Below, one piece after another: positions 42,970 through 52,406 of a stretch of DNA of 64,000 nucleotides. Both the position numbers and the translations under genes were made by a program. The stretch is from the NCBI RefSeq assembly GCF_025566965.1, contig NZ_JAOQJL010000018.1, positions 13,630 through 77,629 on the forward strand, in the 5' to 3' direction. Numbering within the stretch: the stretch's first letter is position 1; each line of letters begins with the position of its first letter. Source of the DNA: Blautia_A ammoniilytica. GTDB lineage: Bacteria; Bacillota; Clostridia; Lachnospirales; Lachnospiraceae. The notes beneath the pieces are model-generated. The model was not told where the DNA came from. It made no database searches and saw nothing but the letters and a program-made list of their open reading frames with translations.

Positions 42970-43815
42970 ATGCTTTTTCAGGAACCTGCGGTGCATTGCA
43001 CAGAATTGTGGAAGAAGCCGGGCGAAAGCTGCGGCATGGAAAAAATTGAAGAGATAGAGTCGAGAAATAACAAAGCAGAAAGGAAAAGCTTTTGGAAATA
43101 CCGGGCAGATTTGTTTCCCCCGAAAAGCAAAGTCTGTCGTCCTGAAAAAGTGTCCCTGTGCCGTCCTTTCAGAAGGCTGAAAAAAGCAAGTTTGACTGTG
43201 GAATGTGCGTTGGTACTGCCACTATTTCTGGCAGCAGTAACTGTCATGATCTCTTTTATGGACATTTACAAGGTACAGACCCAGCATCTGGTCTCCTTGT
43301 GCCAGAAGGCAAAAGAAATAGGAATGTATACTTATGCCATGGGTGAAAACGGTACCAGTGAACTGATATTGCCGGACATATATTCCTTTCAACCAATTGG
43401 GGGTATCCTTCCCTTGCCGGCAGTGTGGACCTGTACAACTGTAAAAGTTCACACCTGGACAGGTATGGAACATCGGACAGGAATTGGAGATGGATCTGAA
43501 GGTGAATCCGGAAAAATGGTCTATATGACAGAAAACGGTCAGGTTTATCATAAAAAAATGAGCTGCAGCTATTTGGACCTGTCCATTACTCAGGTAGCAG
43601 GAAGCTCGGTGTCATCCAGGCGAAATGCTTATGGGGAAAAATACTATCCATGTGAAAGCTGCAGTAAAGGCAAGAAAGCAGCCGGACGGGTTTACATAAC
43701 GGAAAAAGGCAATCGGTACCATAATCTGGAGACCTGTAGTGGATTGAAGAGAGCGGTACGACTTGTGAAGGAATCTGAAATTAAAGGCATTCATGCCTGC
43801 AGCAGATGTGGCTGA
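42970..43815 (+). CDS. TadE-like pseudopilin with Cys-rich repeats
   Basis: A 281-residue protein. A basic N-terminal stretch of about 70 residues precedes KASLTVECALVLPLFLAAVTVMISF, a TadE/pseudopilin signal and helix. The C-terminal half has two similar units (VYMTENGQVYHKKMSCSYL and VYITEKGNRYHNLETCSGL), each followed by a CxxC-type pair (CESCSKG, CSRCG). Disulfide or metal binding outside the membrane is likely. Confidence 0.75.
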   Translation: MLFQEPAVHCTELWKKPGESCGMEKIEEIESRNNKAERKSFWKYRADLFPPKSKVCRPEKVSLCRPFRRLKKASLTVECALVLPLFLAAVTVMISFMDIYKVQTQHLVSLCQKAKEIGMYTYAMGENGTSELILPDIYSFQPIGGILPLPAVWTCTTVKVHTWTGMEHRTGIGDGSEGESGKMVYMTENGQVYHKKMSCSYLDLSITQVAGSSVSSRRNAYGEKYYPCESCSKGKKAAGRVYITEKGNRYHNLETCSGLKRAVRLVKESEIKGIHACSRCG

Positions 43816-43830
43816 AAGGATAGATGTAAA

Positions 43831-44244
43831 ATGCTTAAAACAGCAGGGGTAATACTGTTCCTTGGATGGAACAGCTGGAAGGATATACGTAAAAAAGAGA
43901 TTTCCCTGATAATAACCGGCATCTTTGCTTTTCTTGGAATTATGACAGCCTTCTATAATCGAAACGTGACAGCACAGTATTTTATTCCGCCTCTTGTGGG
44001 AGGAGGTTTCCTGGGAATCAGTGCAGTGTCAGGAAATCAGATCGGAGCAGGAGATGGCCTTCTGTTGATTGCCCTGGGTACAGTGCTGGAAACGGAAGAA
44101 TACCTGAGAACTATATGTCTGGCATTGATTGGCTGTGGTCTGTGGGCAGTGATTTTATTGGGAATCCTGAGAAAAAAGAAAACAACGGAACTGCCATTTG
44201 TACCTTTTGTCCTGTTGGGATATGTGGGAGGGCTTTTACTGTGA
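43831..44244 (+). CDS. Prepilin peptidase (A24/CpaA-like)
   Basis: A 137-residue membrane protein with both catalytic aspartates in context: SWKDIRKKEI near residue 15 and IGAGDG near 72 (GxGD motif). The length is that of TadV/CpaA enzymes without the methylase domain. It would process the Flp pilin and pseudopilins of this cluster. Its stop overlaps the GTG of the next gene. Confidence 0.85.
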   Translation: MLKTAGVILFLGWNSWKDIRKKEISLIITGIFAFLGIMTAFYNRNVTAQYFIPPLVGGGFLGISAVSGNQIGAGDGLLLIALGTVLETEEYLRTICLALIGCGLWAVILLGILRKKKTTELPFVPFVLLGYVGGLLL

Positions 44245-44675
44245 AGAAGATCAAAAAGGGAAGTATGACAATTGAAGCAGCGTGTTTGATGTTTCTGGTT
44301 TTACTGGTGATCATGAGCTGTGTGTATCTTTTTTTCTTTGTCCATAACCGGGCATGGCTTACTGCGGCTGCTTATGAAGCAGCCATAGACGGAAGCATGG
44401 AAGGAATAAAGAAAAATGGAAAGCCTGTGGAAGTGGCCAGGAAAAAATGTGAAGAGCTGGGAAATACAGGTTTTTTTACAGCGGAAAATCTGAACGGACA
44501 GGTTAGTGGACAAAAGAATATCCAGGTAGTCTATGATCTGGATACGGATAAAGGTTTTGGAGGATTTGACTGGCATATTCGGGCAGAAGGCAAGACTGCT
44601 GTTATAAAGCCTGTGTCATGGATACGGAAAGCAAAAGCCGTATCGGAGATGGTGAAAGGAGCCACGGATGGATGA
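44241..44675 (+). CDS. TadE-like pseudopilin
   Basis: A 144-residue protein starting at a GTG that overlaps the previous stop (GTGA). KKIKKGSMTIEAACLMFLVLLVIMSCVYLFFF is a typical prepilin leader with E5-like Glu and a single helix. The rest is a small extracellular domain. It is likely processed by the peptidase encoded just before it. Confidence 0.78.
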   Translation: MKKIKKGSMTIEAACLMFLVLLVIMSCVYLFFFVHNRAWLTAAAYEAAIDGSMEGIKKNGKPVEVARKKCEELGNTGFFTAENLNGQVSGQKNIQVVYDLDTDKGFGGFDWHIRAEGKTAVIKPVSWIRKAKAVSEMVKGATDG

Positions 44676-46063
44676 TGAAAGCAGAATATAAAAGAGATAT
44701 GAATCATAATTATCTGATTCTTTATCAGGAGGAGCCGGTGGACACTGCCTCCTATCAGGTGAGAATGCTGGTTGGGAATGTGATTCCATCTGTGCTGAAG
44801 TGCCGGATGCAGGGAGTGGACGGACAATTGATGGTTTATTATGATATTACATCCAGGCAGCCGCTGGCGTCTTTGTTTGAGGATAAGAAACTGAATCATG
44901 AAGACCTGCGGCTGGTTTTTGGAGGTTTTATCCAGGTAATGGAGGAAATGTCAGAATATCTTCTGAATCCGGGAAGACTGGTGTTGCAGCCGGAATACAT
45001 GTATGTGGATCTGGAAAAAAGAGAATTATTCTTCTGCTATTTGCCTGGGTATGAAAAAGATATAAGGATTCAGTTTCAGTGTCTTACTGAGTATATTCTT
45101 CCCAGATTGGATCATGAGGATTCACAGGCAGTAATGCTTGGATATGGTATTTATCGCAGGGCACTGGAGGATAGTTTTCACCTGGAGCATATCAAAGAAG
45201 AATTGTTCCGTAAACGCAGTGATGAAGACGTCGTTATAAAGCAGGAAGTAAAGGACAGTGGGGTATGGAAAGAAGATCCGAAAAGTGCAAAGATTCCGGA
45301 GGGGAAAGATCTGTGGATGGAAGATGGATCTGCAGGGATGCAGGCGGAAACTCTGTTAGCACAAAGCAGGACAAATAAAAGGAATCAAAATAGGAAAAGT
45401 GTGGAAAACAGAAAAAAAGACACAGAAAAACGGGAAATACCATGGAAAGAAATAGGGGGCTGCATGACAGGGGCTGGCGTAGGCCTTCTTATCCTGGCTG
45501 CCAGAATCTGGGGATATCTGCCGCAGATTCCGTTTTGGCTGCTTCTTAGCGTGATGGTGAGCTTTATGGGGATCGGAACATTAGTCGCCGTACTTTTGGA
45601 GCGAAAAGAAACCAGAAATGCTGAAATTGTATATAACCAAAGATCAACACCTATGCAGAAATCAGAAGACAGTTTTTCACAGGTTGGCAGTGTGGGAGCT
45701 AAAGGAGAAGATAATGAATTACTTGGAGAAACTGTGGTTTTGTCTTCCGGAAATGTATATGGCCCGTCTACTTTGGTGAGTAAAGAGCCAGGGGAACTGG
45801 CAACCATCTACCTGAATGAGGATCTGACAGTAATCGGAAAACTGGAAAATGCTGCAGATGCAGTGATCAATCTTCCTACTGTCAGCAGAATGCATGCCAA
45901 GATCAGAAAAAGAGAAGGGGAGTATTATCTGACAGACCTGAATTCCAGAAATGGGACGGCTGTAAATGGGCAGATGCTGAAACCAGAGGAGGATTATCTT
46001 TTGCAGGATCAGGACGAGGTGGATTTTGCACAGGCAAGATATATTTTTATTAAAATCGGATAA
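44672..46063 (+). CDS. DUF6382-like protein with C-terminal FHA domain
   Basis: A 463-residue protein. The first 170 residues match the domain that precedes FHA in Clostridial Tad clusters (YLILYQEEP, YDITSRQPLASLF, PEYMYVDLEKRELFFCYLPG). A charged linker and two membrane helices (about 270-315) follow. An FHA domain spans about 375-463, with TVSRMHAKI and DLNSRNGTAVNG. FHA domains bind phosphothreonine, so this protein may link the pilus machine to Ser/Thr kinase signalling. It is the last gene of the Tad operon. Confidence 0.8.
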   Translation: MMKAEYKRDMNHNYLILYQEEPVDTASYQVRMLVGNVIPSVLKCRMQGVDGQLMVYYDITSRQPLASLFEDKKLNHEDLRLVFGGFIQVMEEMSEYLLNPGRLVLQPEYMYVDLEKRELFFCYLPGYEKDIRIQFQCLTEYILPRLDHEDSQAVMLGYGIYRRALEDSFHLEHIKEELFRKRSDEDVVIKQEVKDSGVWKEDPKSAKIPEGKDLWMEDGSAGMQAETLLAQSRTNKRNQNRKSVENRKKDTEKREIPWKEIGGCMTGAGVGLLILAARIWGYLPQIPFWLLLSVMVSFMGIGTLVAVLLERKETRNAEIVYNQRSTPMQKSEDSFSQVGSVGAKGEDNELLGETVVLSSGNVYGPSTLVSKEPGELATIYLNEDLTVIGKLENAADAVINLPTVSRMHAKIRKREGEYYLTDLNSRNGTAVNGQMLKPEEDYLLQDQDEVDFAQARYIFIKIG

Positions 46064-46078
46064 AAAGCAAAGAGCTAT

Positions 46079-46107
46079 TTGACGCGGCAGAGAAACATAG
46101 CTATAAT
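46079..46107 (+). promoter_or_regulatory. Sigma-70-type promoter of the AAA+ gene
   Basis: TTGACG (46079-46084), a 17-base spacer and a perfect TATAAT (46102-46107), 65 bases before the start codon of the AAA+ gene. The gene is thus expressed apart from the Tad operon. Confidence 0.8.
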
Positions 46108-46171
46108 TGCAACTATCTAGTACAGTGGATGCGGAATGGTTACATATAATTCATATCAAAGGAGGATCACC

Positions 46172-47662
46172 ATGCCGGTTTTTGATTTTAATAATACGTC
46201 TGAACAGACAGAAATGGTTCAAAGTGAGTGTACGTATACGGTTTTTTATTCAGATGAGACAGAGGCTACACCTGAAAAGCCCATGCTGGTTTTAGATAAT
46301 AAAGAGAGGCAATGGAAGCATCATTCCTGTGGATATTTTACAAATCCGGGGAAAAGGACTTCTTTTGAATTTAAAGAAGATGAGGGTGTTTTCTGCACAG
46401 ATATTCTGAAAATAGATGCAAGATTTGTAAGCCTTTTAAAATGGCTGGGAGAAAATCATATTAATGTAAGGCTTTCCGGAGAGAATCAGGAAGATGGATA
46501 TGCAGTTTACAGGATTCGTGAGATCGCGTTTGGAGGCGGAACAAAGCTGTCGGCAGAGGATGGTTTTCTTCAATTTATGATCGGAAGACTCCTGGCCAGC
46601 AACGCACCTGCACAGGAACAGGAAGATGAGGATGCAGTTGAAGATGGCGATGAGATGAAGCTCACCAGTATTCAGAGTATTACAGATTTTATGAACTGTG
46701 CAGGGAAAACACTGCCTGATAATATACGGTTGTGGGCAAGGAGAAATTTGGCAGTGGCACGTTCCCATGAAGTATCACAGGAAGAACGCAGGCATGCACA
46801 ACGCGCATTGTCTATTATGATGAATATTCAGTGGAAGAGTAATTATTTTGCTCCCATTGATCCTGATGAGGCAAGAAAGATCCTGGATGAAGAATTGTAT
46901 GGTATGGAAAGGGTAAAGCAGAGAATTATTGAGACGATCATACAGATCAACCGGACTCATACACTTCCCGCATATGGACTTTTACTGGTAGGGCCTGCAG
47001 GAACCGGCAAATCCCAGATCGCATATGCAGTAGCACGTATTTTGAAGCTTCCCTGGACAACTCTGGATATGAGTTCCATTAATGATCCGGAGCAGCTGAC
47101 AGGAAGTTCACGTATTTATGCAAATGCGAAGCCGGGGATTATTATGGAGGCCTTTTCGGCGGCAGGAGAATCAAATCTTGTATTTATCATCAATGAACTG
47201 GATAAGGCTTCTGCCGGGAAAGGAAATGGCAATCCTGCAGATGTGCTTTTAACTTTGCTGGACAATCTGGGCTTTACGGATAATTATATGGAGTGTATGG
47301 TTCCTACGGTGGGCGTATATCCTATTGCAACTGCAAATGATAAAGATCAGATCAGTGCACCGCTGATGTCCCGCTTTGCAGTGATCGAGCTTCCTGATTA
47401 TACTCCGGAAGAAAAGAAAGTGATCTTTTCACGGTTTGCGCTTCCAAAAGTATTGAAGCGTATGGGATTGAAAGAACAGGAATGTGTGATCAGTGAGGCC
47501 GGATTAGAGGCAGTTGTTGAGAAGTATGCAGATACAACCGGTATCCGTGATCTTGAGCAGGCTGCAGAGCATATTGCGGCGAATGCACTGTATCAGATCG
47601 AAGTAGACCATGTAAAGTCAGTAGTCTTTGACAGGGATATGGTAAGAGAGCTTCTTTCTTGA
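46172..47662 (+). CDS. Lon-like AAA+ ATPase without protease domain
   Basis: A 496-residue protein. The first 230 residues are not recognised. The AAA+ module follows: Walker A GPAGTGKS at 274-281, sensor-like ATANDKDQISAPLMSRF (sensor 1 and Arg finger), and the small helical domain with TTGIRDLEQAAEHIAANAL, as in Lon. The Walker B strand reads VFIINELDKA, with Asn where Lon has Asp. There is no Ser-Lys protease domain. It follows the Tad cluster but has its own promoter; a remodelling role is inferred. Confidence 0.8.
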   Translation: MPVFDFNNTSEQTEMVQSECTYTVFYSDETEATPEKPMLVLDNKERQWKHHSCGYFTNPGKRTSFEFKEDEGVFCTDILKIDARFVSLLKWLGENHINVRLSGENQEDGYAVYRIREIAFGGGTKLSAEDGFLQFMIGRLLASNAPAQEQEDEDAVEDGDEMKLTSIQSITDFMNCAGKTLPDNIRLWARRNLAVARSHEVSQEERRHAQRALSIMMNIQWKSNYFAPIDPDEARKILDEELYGMERVKQRIIETIIQINRTHTLPAYGLLLVGPAGTGKSQIAYAVARILKLPWTTLDMSSINDPEQLTGSSRIYANAKPGIIMEAFSAAGESNLVFIINELDKASAGKGNGNPADVLLTLLDNLGFTDNYMECMVPTVGVYPIATANDKDQISAPLMSRFAVIELPDYTPEEKKVIFSRFALPKVLKRMGLKEQECVISEAGLEAVVEKYADTTGIRDLEQAAEHIAANALYQIEVDHVKSVVFDRDMVRELLS

Positions 47663-47760
47663 GAGATAATATTGTAGCGATACAATTTTATTGACTGATA
47701 ATTTTTTTGCGTTTTATGTGCAAATTTAGAGAATTTTTTGTATCCGCAGGTTTGAAGATA

Positions 47761-47769
47761 TGCTATAAT
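47761..47769 (+). promoter_or_regulatory. Extended -10 promoter of the rhomboid gene
   Basis: TGCTATAAT (47761-47769) is a perfect extended -10 element 19 bases before the rhomboid start codon. The -35 region is poor (TTGTAT with a 20-base spacer). A weak hairpin (47671-47686) after the AAA+ gene may end the earlier transcript. Confidence 0.6.
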
Positions 47770-47788
47770 GCTTAAGTAGGGAAATTAG

Positions 47789-48409
47789 ATGAAAGATGAA
47801 TTGAAAAAAATGCCTGTAACAGCGTGCCTGATATTGGTGAATCTGATCGTATTTTTGATCACAGATTTTACAGGTGGTACAGAGAACACAGTTCATATGA
47901 TCGCCTGTGGAGCCGGTTATGGTCCATTAATAACAGGCGCAGGGGAATGGTATAGGGTGTTTACATCTATGTTCCTTCATTTTGGAATTTCACATCTGGC
48001 TAATAATATGCTGGTTTTGTTTGTCCTTGGACAGCGCCTGGAGCCTGCAGTTGGAGGAGTAAGGTATCTGCTTATTTATCTCCTGTCTGGCTTTGGAGGG
48101 AATGTGATTTCTTTGGAATTGGAAATGAAAAGCAGTAATTATGCAGTTTCTGCAGGGGCTTCAGGAGCTGTATTCGGAGTGATGGGAGCCATGATTTATG
48201 TAATTCTGCGTAATAAGGGAAGGGTGGCTGATCTTTCCATTAAAAAGATGATGATCATGGCGGCCTTTTCTCTATATTTCGGCTTTACAAGTACAGGGGT
48301 GGACAATGCTGCTCATGTGGGCGGTTTGATTTGTGGCTTCTTGGCAGCTTTGCTGTTATATCATCCAGGGAAAGGGACAGTAAGGATGATACGGAAGACC
48401 GAGCCCTGA
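47789..48409 (+). CDS. Rhomboid family intramembrane serine protease
   Basis: A 206-residue membrane protein with six hydrophobic helices. The catalytic pair is S125 in GAS125GAVFG and H176 in AAH176VGG, with the conserved FLHFGISHLANNML loop near residue 60. Rhomboids cut transmembrane segments of other proteins. The substrate is unknown. The 3' end overlaps the convergent histidine kinase gene by 49 bases. Confidence 0.88.
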   Translation: MKDELKKMPVTACLILVNLIVFLITDFTGGTENTVHMIACGAGYGPLITGAGEWYRVFTSMFLHFGISHLANNMLVLFVLGQRLEPAVGGVRYLLIYLLSGFGGNVISLELEMKSSNYAVSAGASGAVFGVMGAMIYVILRNKGRVADLSIKKMMIMAAFSLYFGFTSTGVDNAAHVGGLICGFLAALLLYHPGKGTVRMIRKTEP

Positions 48410-49047
48410 TCAGGAGAACTTTCGAGATCGATCCTGCCTCCGTGAGCTTCTACAATTTCTTTTGTAACAGCAAGTCCAAGCCCGCTGCCTGTGGACTTGA
48501 AGGTGATGAAGGGTGAAAAAATATCTTTTTGTACTTCAGGAGGGATACCACATCCGTTGTCCATGACAGAAATACAGACAGCTTGTGCACTGGCATGGAC
48601 ACGGAAGGTAATCTTGCCTCCAGAGGAAGGAACTGCTTCCTGTGCATTACGCAAAAGATTCAGAATCGCCTGTCTGAGCTTGATTCGGTCAACTGGAAGT
48701 ATGGGAAGGTTGTCAGGGCAATCCGCTGCAAAGTTAATGCCAAGATAATCGAAAGTAGGTTTTACCGAGGAAATAATGGAAGACAGATAAGAACTCAGGT
48801 CTGTAAGTTCCAGTTTGATATGCCCGGCATTGCTGTAGCAGGACAGATCATTCAGAAGCTCTCTTATATATTCCATATTTTCCATAATCTCTTCCCATTC
48901 CTGATAATCTGCAAGTTCCGGATGAGTGGATACCATCAGAAGCAGTTCGCTGTTGATCAGAGAAATGGGATTTCGTATTTCGTGAGAAAATTTTGACAGT
49001 GTAAGCCGAAAATGGTTTTTTAACTGTTCGGTAGTGGTATTTGTCAT
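48361..49047 (-). CDS. Histidine kinase without sensor domain
   Basis: A 228-residue cytoplasmic kinase. H22 lies in FSH22EIRNP (H box), followed by the N box NLLRNAQEAV, G1 DNGCGIP and G2 GSGLGLAV. There is no membrane or sensor part, which recalls Spo0-pathway kinases and similar sporulation kinases; no response regulator gene is adjacent. It converges on the rhomboid gene. Confidence 0.85.
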   Translation of the reverse strand: MTNTTTEQLKNHFRLTLSKFSHEIRNPISLINSELLLMVSTHPELADYQEWEEIMENMEYIRELLNDLSCYSNAGHIKLELTDLSSYLSSIISSVKPTFDYLGINFAADCPDNLPILPVDRIKLRQAILNLLRNAQEAVPSSGGKITFRVHASAQAVCISVMDNGCGIPPEVQKDIFSPFITFKSTGSGLGLAVTKEIVEAHGGRIDLESSPDQGSVFRIILTVPFPG

Positions 49048-49278
49048 ATTATCACCTCAATTGGAAGTGTATCATGGTAATACTCTGACAGCAAGCAATA
49101 TCGTAGTAAAAATATCGAGATAATCCGACATTTACGAATGATTCCTGACAAAGATACTGATTTGTTTCTCATTATCTACAGAGTGGGGGTCACGGCATAG
49201 CTGATGTATGCATAGAGAGGCTATATAGTCTGGAATGCATTTCATTATACATAAAGAAAATAACAGGAGGAATGAAAG

Positions 49279-49683
49279 ATGGAAACGTGTATTTTTTGTA
49301 AGATCGCAAATGGCGAGATACCGGCTGCAACATTGTATGAGGATGAGGATTTTCGTGTGATCCTGGACCTGGGACCTGCAAGTAAAGGACATTCTCTGAT
49401 CATTCCCAAGAGTCATGTGGCTAATATTTATGAGATACCGGATGAACTTGCTGCAAAAGCAATGCTCCTGGCAAAAAAAATGGCAGGTAAACTGACAGAC
49501 GCTCTTGACTGTGACGGATTTAATATTGTACAGAATAATGGAGAAGCTGCAGGTCAGACTGTTTTTCATTTCCACATGCATTTGATTCCAAGATATAAAG
49601 ATGATCATGCGGGAGTAACATGGACGCCTGGAACTTTGACTGATGAAGTAAAAGAAGAAATACTGGCAAAAATCAGAGGTTGA
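49279..49683 (+). CDS. HIT family nucleotide hydrolase
   Basis: A 134-residue protein of the histidine triad family: H97-F-H99-M-H101-LIP near the end, a CIFC zinc pair at 4-7, and KGHSLIIPKSH. Such proteins hydrolyse nucleoside phosphoramidates and AMP-linked compounds. AACAGGAGG precedes the ATG. The 231 bases before it (49048-49278) hold the divergent promoters of this gene and the kinase, not resolved in detail. Confidence 0.92.
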   Translation: METCIFCKIANGEIPAATLYEDEDFRVILDLGPASKGHSLIIPKSHVANIYEIPDELAAKAMLLAKKMAGKLTDALDCDGFNIVQNNGEAAGQTVFHFHMHLIPRYKDDHAGVTWTPGTLTDEVKEEILAKIRG

Positions 49684-49726
49684 TAGAGCACATCTATGGG
49701 ATGGCTGATCAGAACAGGACAAGTAT

Positions 49727-50254
49727 ATGAATAATGCGGAATTCCAGGAATTTTACGAAAAATACTATGAATTCTCAACAAGGATAGCAAATAAGATTGT
49801 AAAGAGTCATGTTGTTGCGGAAGATATCAGCCAGGAAACATTTTTTAATTTATACAAGATCAAAGATGCTCTGGATTGCAGCAGTGAACTTAGGCTGCAA
49901 GGATTGGTCGCCAAAGCTGCTGTAAATAAAGCAAGAGATTATCTGAGGAAAAATTACACAAAACGGGAAATCTTTCAGATGGACCAGATTGGACAGGAGA
50001 AATACCTGGAATCTGTGGAGGATCAATTCCTTGATGTGGAGAAAAAGAAGTACATGTTCAAGGCACTTGAAAACCTCAGAAAGAAAAATAAAAAGAATTA
50101 TGAGATTTATGTTGCAATAAAAATCCTGGATATTCCTCCTGAAAGGGTTGCCTTGGTATACAAGATGTCAAAAAATAATGTAAACAACCGTATTTACAGG
50201 ACAAAACAATGGTTGATGGAAGAATATACCAGGATTTATGATAGTTTCGGCTGA
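49727..50254 (+). CDS. ECF-like RNA polymerase sigma factor
   Basis: A 175-residue protein with sigma region 2 at about 5-75 (FYEKYYEFSTRIANKIVKSHVVAEDISQETFFNLYKI) and a region 4 helix-turn-helix at about 125-165 (PPERVALVYKMSKNNVNNRIYRTKQWL). It should redirect RNA polymerase to its own promoters. The membrane protein encoded at 51,424, beyond murG, might be related to its control, but nothing proves it. Confidence 0.82.
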   Translation: MNNAEFQEFYEKYYEFSTRIANKIVKSHVVAEDISQETFFNLYKIKDALDCSSELRLQGLVAKAAVNKARDYLRKNYTKREIFQMDQIGQEKYLESVEDQFLDVEKKKYMFKALENLRKKNKKNYEIYVAIKILDIPPERVALVYKMSKNNVNNRIYRTKQWLMEEYTRIYDSFG

Positions 50255-51319
50255 TCAGGCAATACAGCTTTCGATGATGGAAACGATCTGGTTGATAGAA
50301 TCTAACTGCTTGCTGCTTTGCATAGCTTCAATGTAGGAATTGCGGTTCTCATATAATTTACGGATGGAATCCATTAACACAGATTCTGTGATTTCCTCTT
50401 CTTCAAGAACCATACTATAGCCCTGACGCTCAAATGAACGGGCATTCAGAATCTGGTCACCACGGCTTGCATTGGCAGACAGAGGGATCAGAAGGTTTGG
50501 CTTGGCCAGTGCGTTAAGTTCGCAGATGGCATTTGCACCGGCTCTGGAGATTACGATATCGGCTAAAGCAAACAGATCGGGAAGTTCTTCTTTTATATAT
50601 TCATATTGTACATATCCTGCGGTGTGTTCAAGAGAACTGTCGGTTTTGCCTTTGCCGCAAAGATGGATCACCTGAAATTCTTTCAGAAGCTCAGGAAGGA
50701 TCTTGCGTACATTCTCATTTACTGAGGCAGCACCAAGACTGCCGCCAATGACCAGAAGAACCGGTTTGTCAGAGGAAAAACCGCAGAAGTTACGGGCAGC
50801 TTCTTTATCACCGTGAAGGAGTTCCTGACGGATAGGAGTTCCTGTAAGGACTGCTTTATCTGCTGGAAGTGTGGAAACAGTTTCCGGAAAATTACAGCAG
50901 ATTTTGGTTGCTGAAGAAAGACACAATTTATTTGCCAGCCCCGGGGTCATATCGGATTCATGTATGATGGCAGGTATTTTACGCTTTTTTGCAGCCAGAA
51001 CTACAGGAACTGTGACGAAACCACCTTTTGAGAATACTACATCAGGCTTTAACTGTTTCATCAGTTTTTTTGCCTGACTATATCCTTTCAGTACCCGGAA
51101 AGGATCAGAGAAATTTTTGATGTCAAAGTACCGTCTTAATTTTCCTGAGGAAATACCATAATAAGGAATTCCAAGTTCCTGGATCAGGCTTTTCTCGATA
51201 CCATTATAAGAACCGATATAAGATATCTGGAATCCTTTTTCCTGGAGCTTGGGAATAAGAGCAATATTTGGAGTTACGTGGCCGGCGGTTCCGCCACCGG
51301 TGAGTACAATATGTTTCAT
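50255..51319 (-). CDS. murG: UDP-GlcNAc:lipid I GlcNAc transferase
   Basis: A 354-residue glycosyltransferase that makes lipid II for peptidoglycan at the inner membrane face. Typical motifs are TGGGTAGHVTPNIAL at the N-terminus, SKGGFVTVPVVLAA near 100, LVIGGSLGAASVNE near 190, and SRAGANAICELNALAKPNLLIP near 265. The start at 51319 follows AGGAGGCCCCT; upstream codons in frame read as leader, not protein. It ends directly at the end of the sigma factor gene on the other strand. Confidence 0.95.
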   Translation of the reverse strand: MKHIVLTGGGTAGHVTPNIALIPKLQEKGFQISYIGSYNGIEKSLIQELGIPYYGISSGKLRRYFDIKNFSDPFRVLKGYSQAKKLMKQLKPDVVFSKGGFVTVPVVLAAKKRKIPAIIHESDMTPGLANKLCLSSATKICCNFPETVSTLPADKAVLTGTPIRQELLHGDKEAARNFCGFSSDKPVLLVIGGSLGAASVNENVRKILPELLKEFQVIHLCGKGKTDSSLEHTAGYVQYEYIKEELPDLFALADIVISRAGANAICELNALAKPNLLIPLSANASRGDQILNARSFERQGYSMVLEEEEITESVLMDSIRKLYENRNSYIEAMQSSKQLDSINQIVSIIESCIA

Positions 51320-51388
51320 AGGGGCCTCCTGGAAATTCTTAGAAAGTCCAGCCGGAATAAATAATCGGCTGGCAGATGTATTAAGATA

Positions 51389-51417
51389 AATATGAACCCC
51401 TGTGGAAGAATTGTCAA
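51389..51417 (-). promoter_or_regulatory. Probable murG promoter
   Basis: On the minus strand, TTGACA (51412-51417), a 17-base spacer and CATATT (51389-51394). A 7-bp hairpin (51348-51354 with 51366-51372) lies in the leader between promoter and start. Confidence 0.55.
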
Positions 51418-51423
51418 GGACAG

Positions 51424-51840
51424 ATGAATGTCCGGGAGAAAAAAATGAGTAGACGATTAGTGGATGAGGATGATTTATCAGATCAGAGATTATATACAGA
51501 TGAGGAAATCCATGTTTTTTATGGGCAACTGGTAGAGCGCCTGAAAGCAGAAGGGGTATACAGGGAAGATGAGGATGAATCAAAGGAAAAAACCCATGCA
51601 GGAAAGAACAGGTATAACAAAGTGGTGCAGCAGCATAGGAGAGTAAAGACCGCAGGATTTGCCATTGTATGTTTTCTTGGCGTGTTAGCTGCAAGCATGA
51701 TAAGCGAAACAAACAGGAATTATGTTGTAAAAACCATTACATACTTATTTAGTGATGAGACTAATGTGATCGTAGACAATGTCCCAGGGAATGAATGCCC
51801 GGATCTGAACGAAGAAGAGGCAGGGACAGAAAAAATCTAA
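51424..51840 (+). CDS. Hypothetical single-pass membrane protein
   Basis: A 138-residue protein with an acidic, charged cytoplasmic part (about 1-75), one membrane helix (FAIVCFLGVLAASMI, about 77-92) and a 45-residue outer part that is acidic. This looks like a small anti-sigma-type or regulatory membrane protein, but no domain is recognised. A start at the ATG at 51445 is also possible. Confidence 0.6.
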   Translation: MNVREKKMSRRLVDEDDLSDQRLYTDEEIHVFYGQLVERLKAEGVYREDEDESKEKTHAGKNRYNKVVQQHRRVKTAGFAIVCFLGVLAASMISETNRNYVVKTITYLFSDETNVIVDNVPGNECPDLNEEEAGTEKI

Positions 51841-52406
51841 AAAATAATAAAAAAGTTGCAGATTTTGAGTGATTTTTGAGAAAATCTTTCGTATTAAAGA
51901 TGTAATGTAAATTTCACAGGAAAATAATGGTATGGTACCGGATTAGAAATAACCTGCTTGACAAAACAAATTCATCCAATACGTATTATTTCCGTGCAAC
52001 AACAATAACCCAACTGCACAGTGTACAATACGGTGATGAAAACTAAATAGTCAGACATTGAAAAACCGTTGTCCGAAAAATAGAACAAAAAAATAGCACT
52101 GTGATTTTGCATTACCGTTCAACGGTTTGAAATGCCTGCCCAAATTGTCTGGCAGGAGCTGATAGAAGCAAATGAAGAAATTAAAGAACAAAAATTGAGC
52201 TATTTGAACAAAAATGATAGCTGAAATTTAGGAAAAACAACCAAAAAGATTTGGCTTTTATATAGAAATTTGTAAATGAAAAAATTCATTTTCTATGGTA
52301 TTATGCTGTGTATTCAAAGAGCCTTGAGGGTGACGGGGAGAATGCAGAAGTGAAGATTTCTGTCGGAGAAGTTGGGCAGATCAGAGCTGCAAAGGAGGAA
52401 TAGAAA
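51841..52406 (+). other. Long AT-rich intergenic region
   Basis: These 566 bases hold no supported gene. Visible are a 6-bp hairpin (CCTGCC at 52135-52140 with GGCAGG at 52151-52156), an extended -10-like TGGTATTAT ending at 52304 without a good -35, and a purine-rich leader of about 100 bases before the next gene. No known riboswitch fold was recognised. Confidence 0.5.

Noticed and set aside
51320..51712. N-terminal extension of MurG
   Set aside because: The added codons have no similarity to MurG; the start at 51319 matches the family start and has AGGAGG upstream.
52305..52406. Riboswitch in the purine-rich leader
   Set aside because: No known aptamer core or pairing pattern could be recognised.
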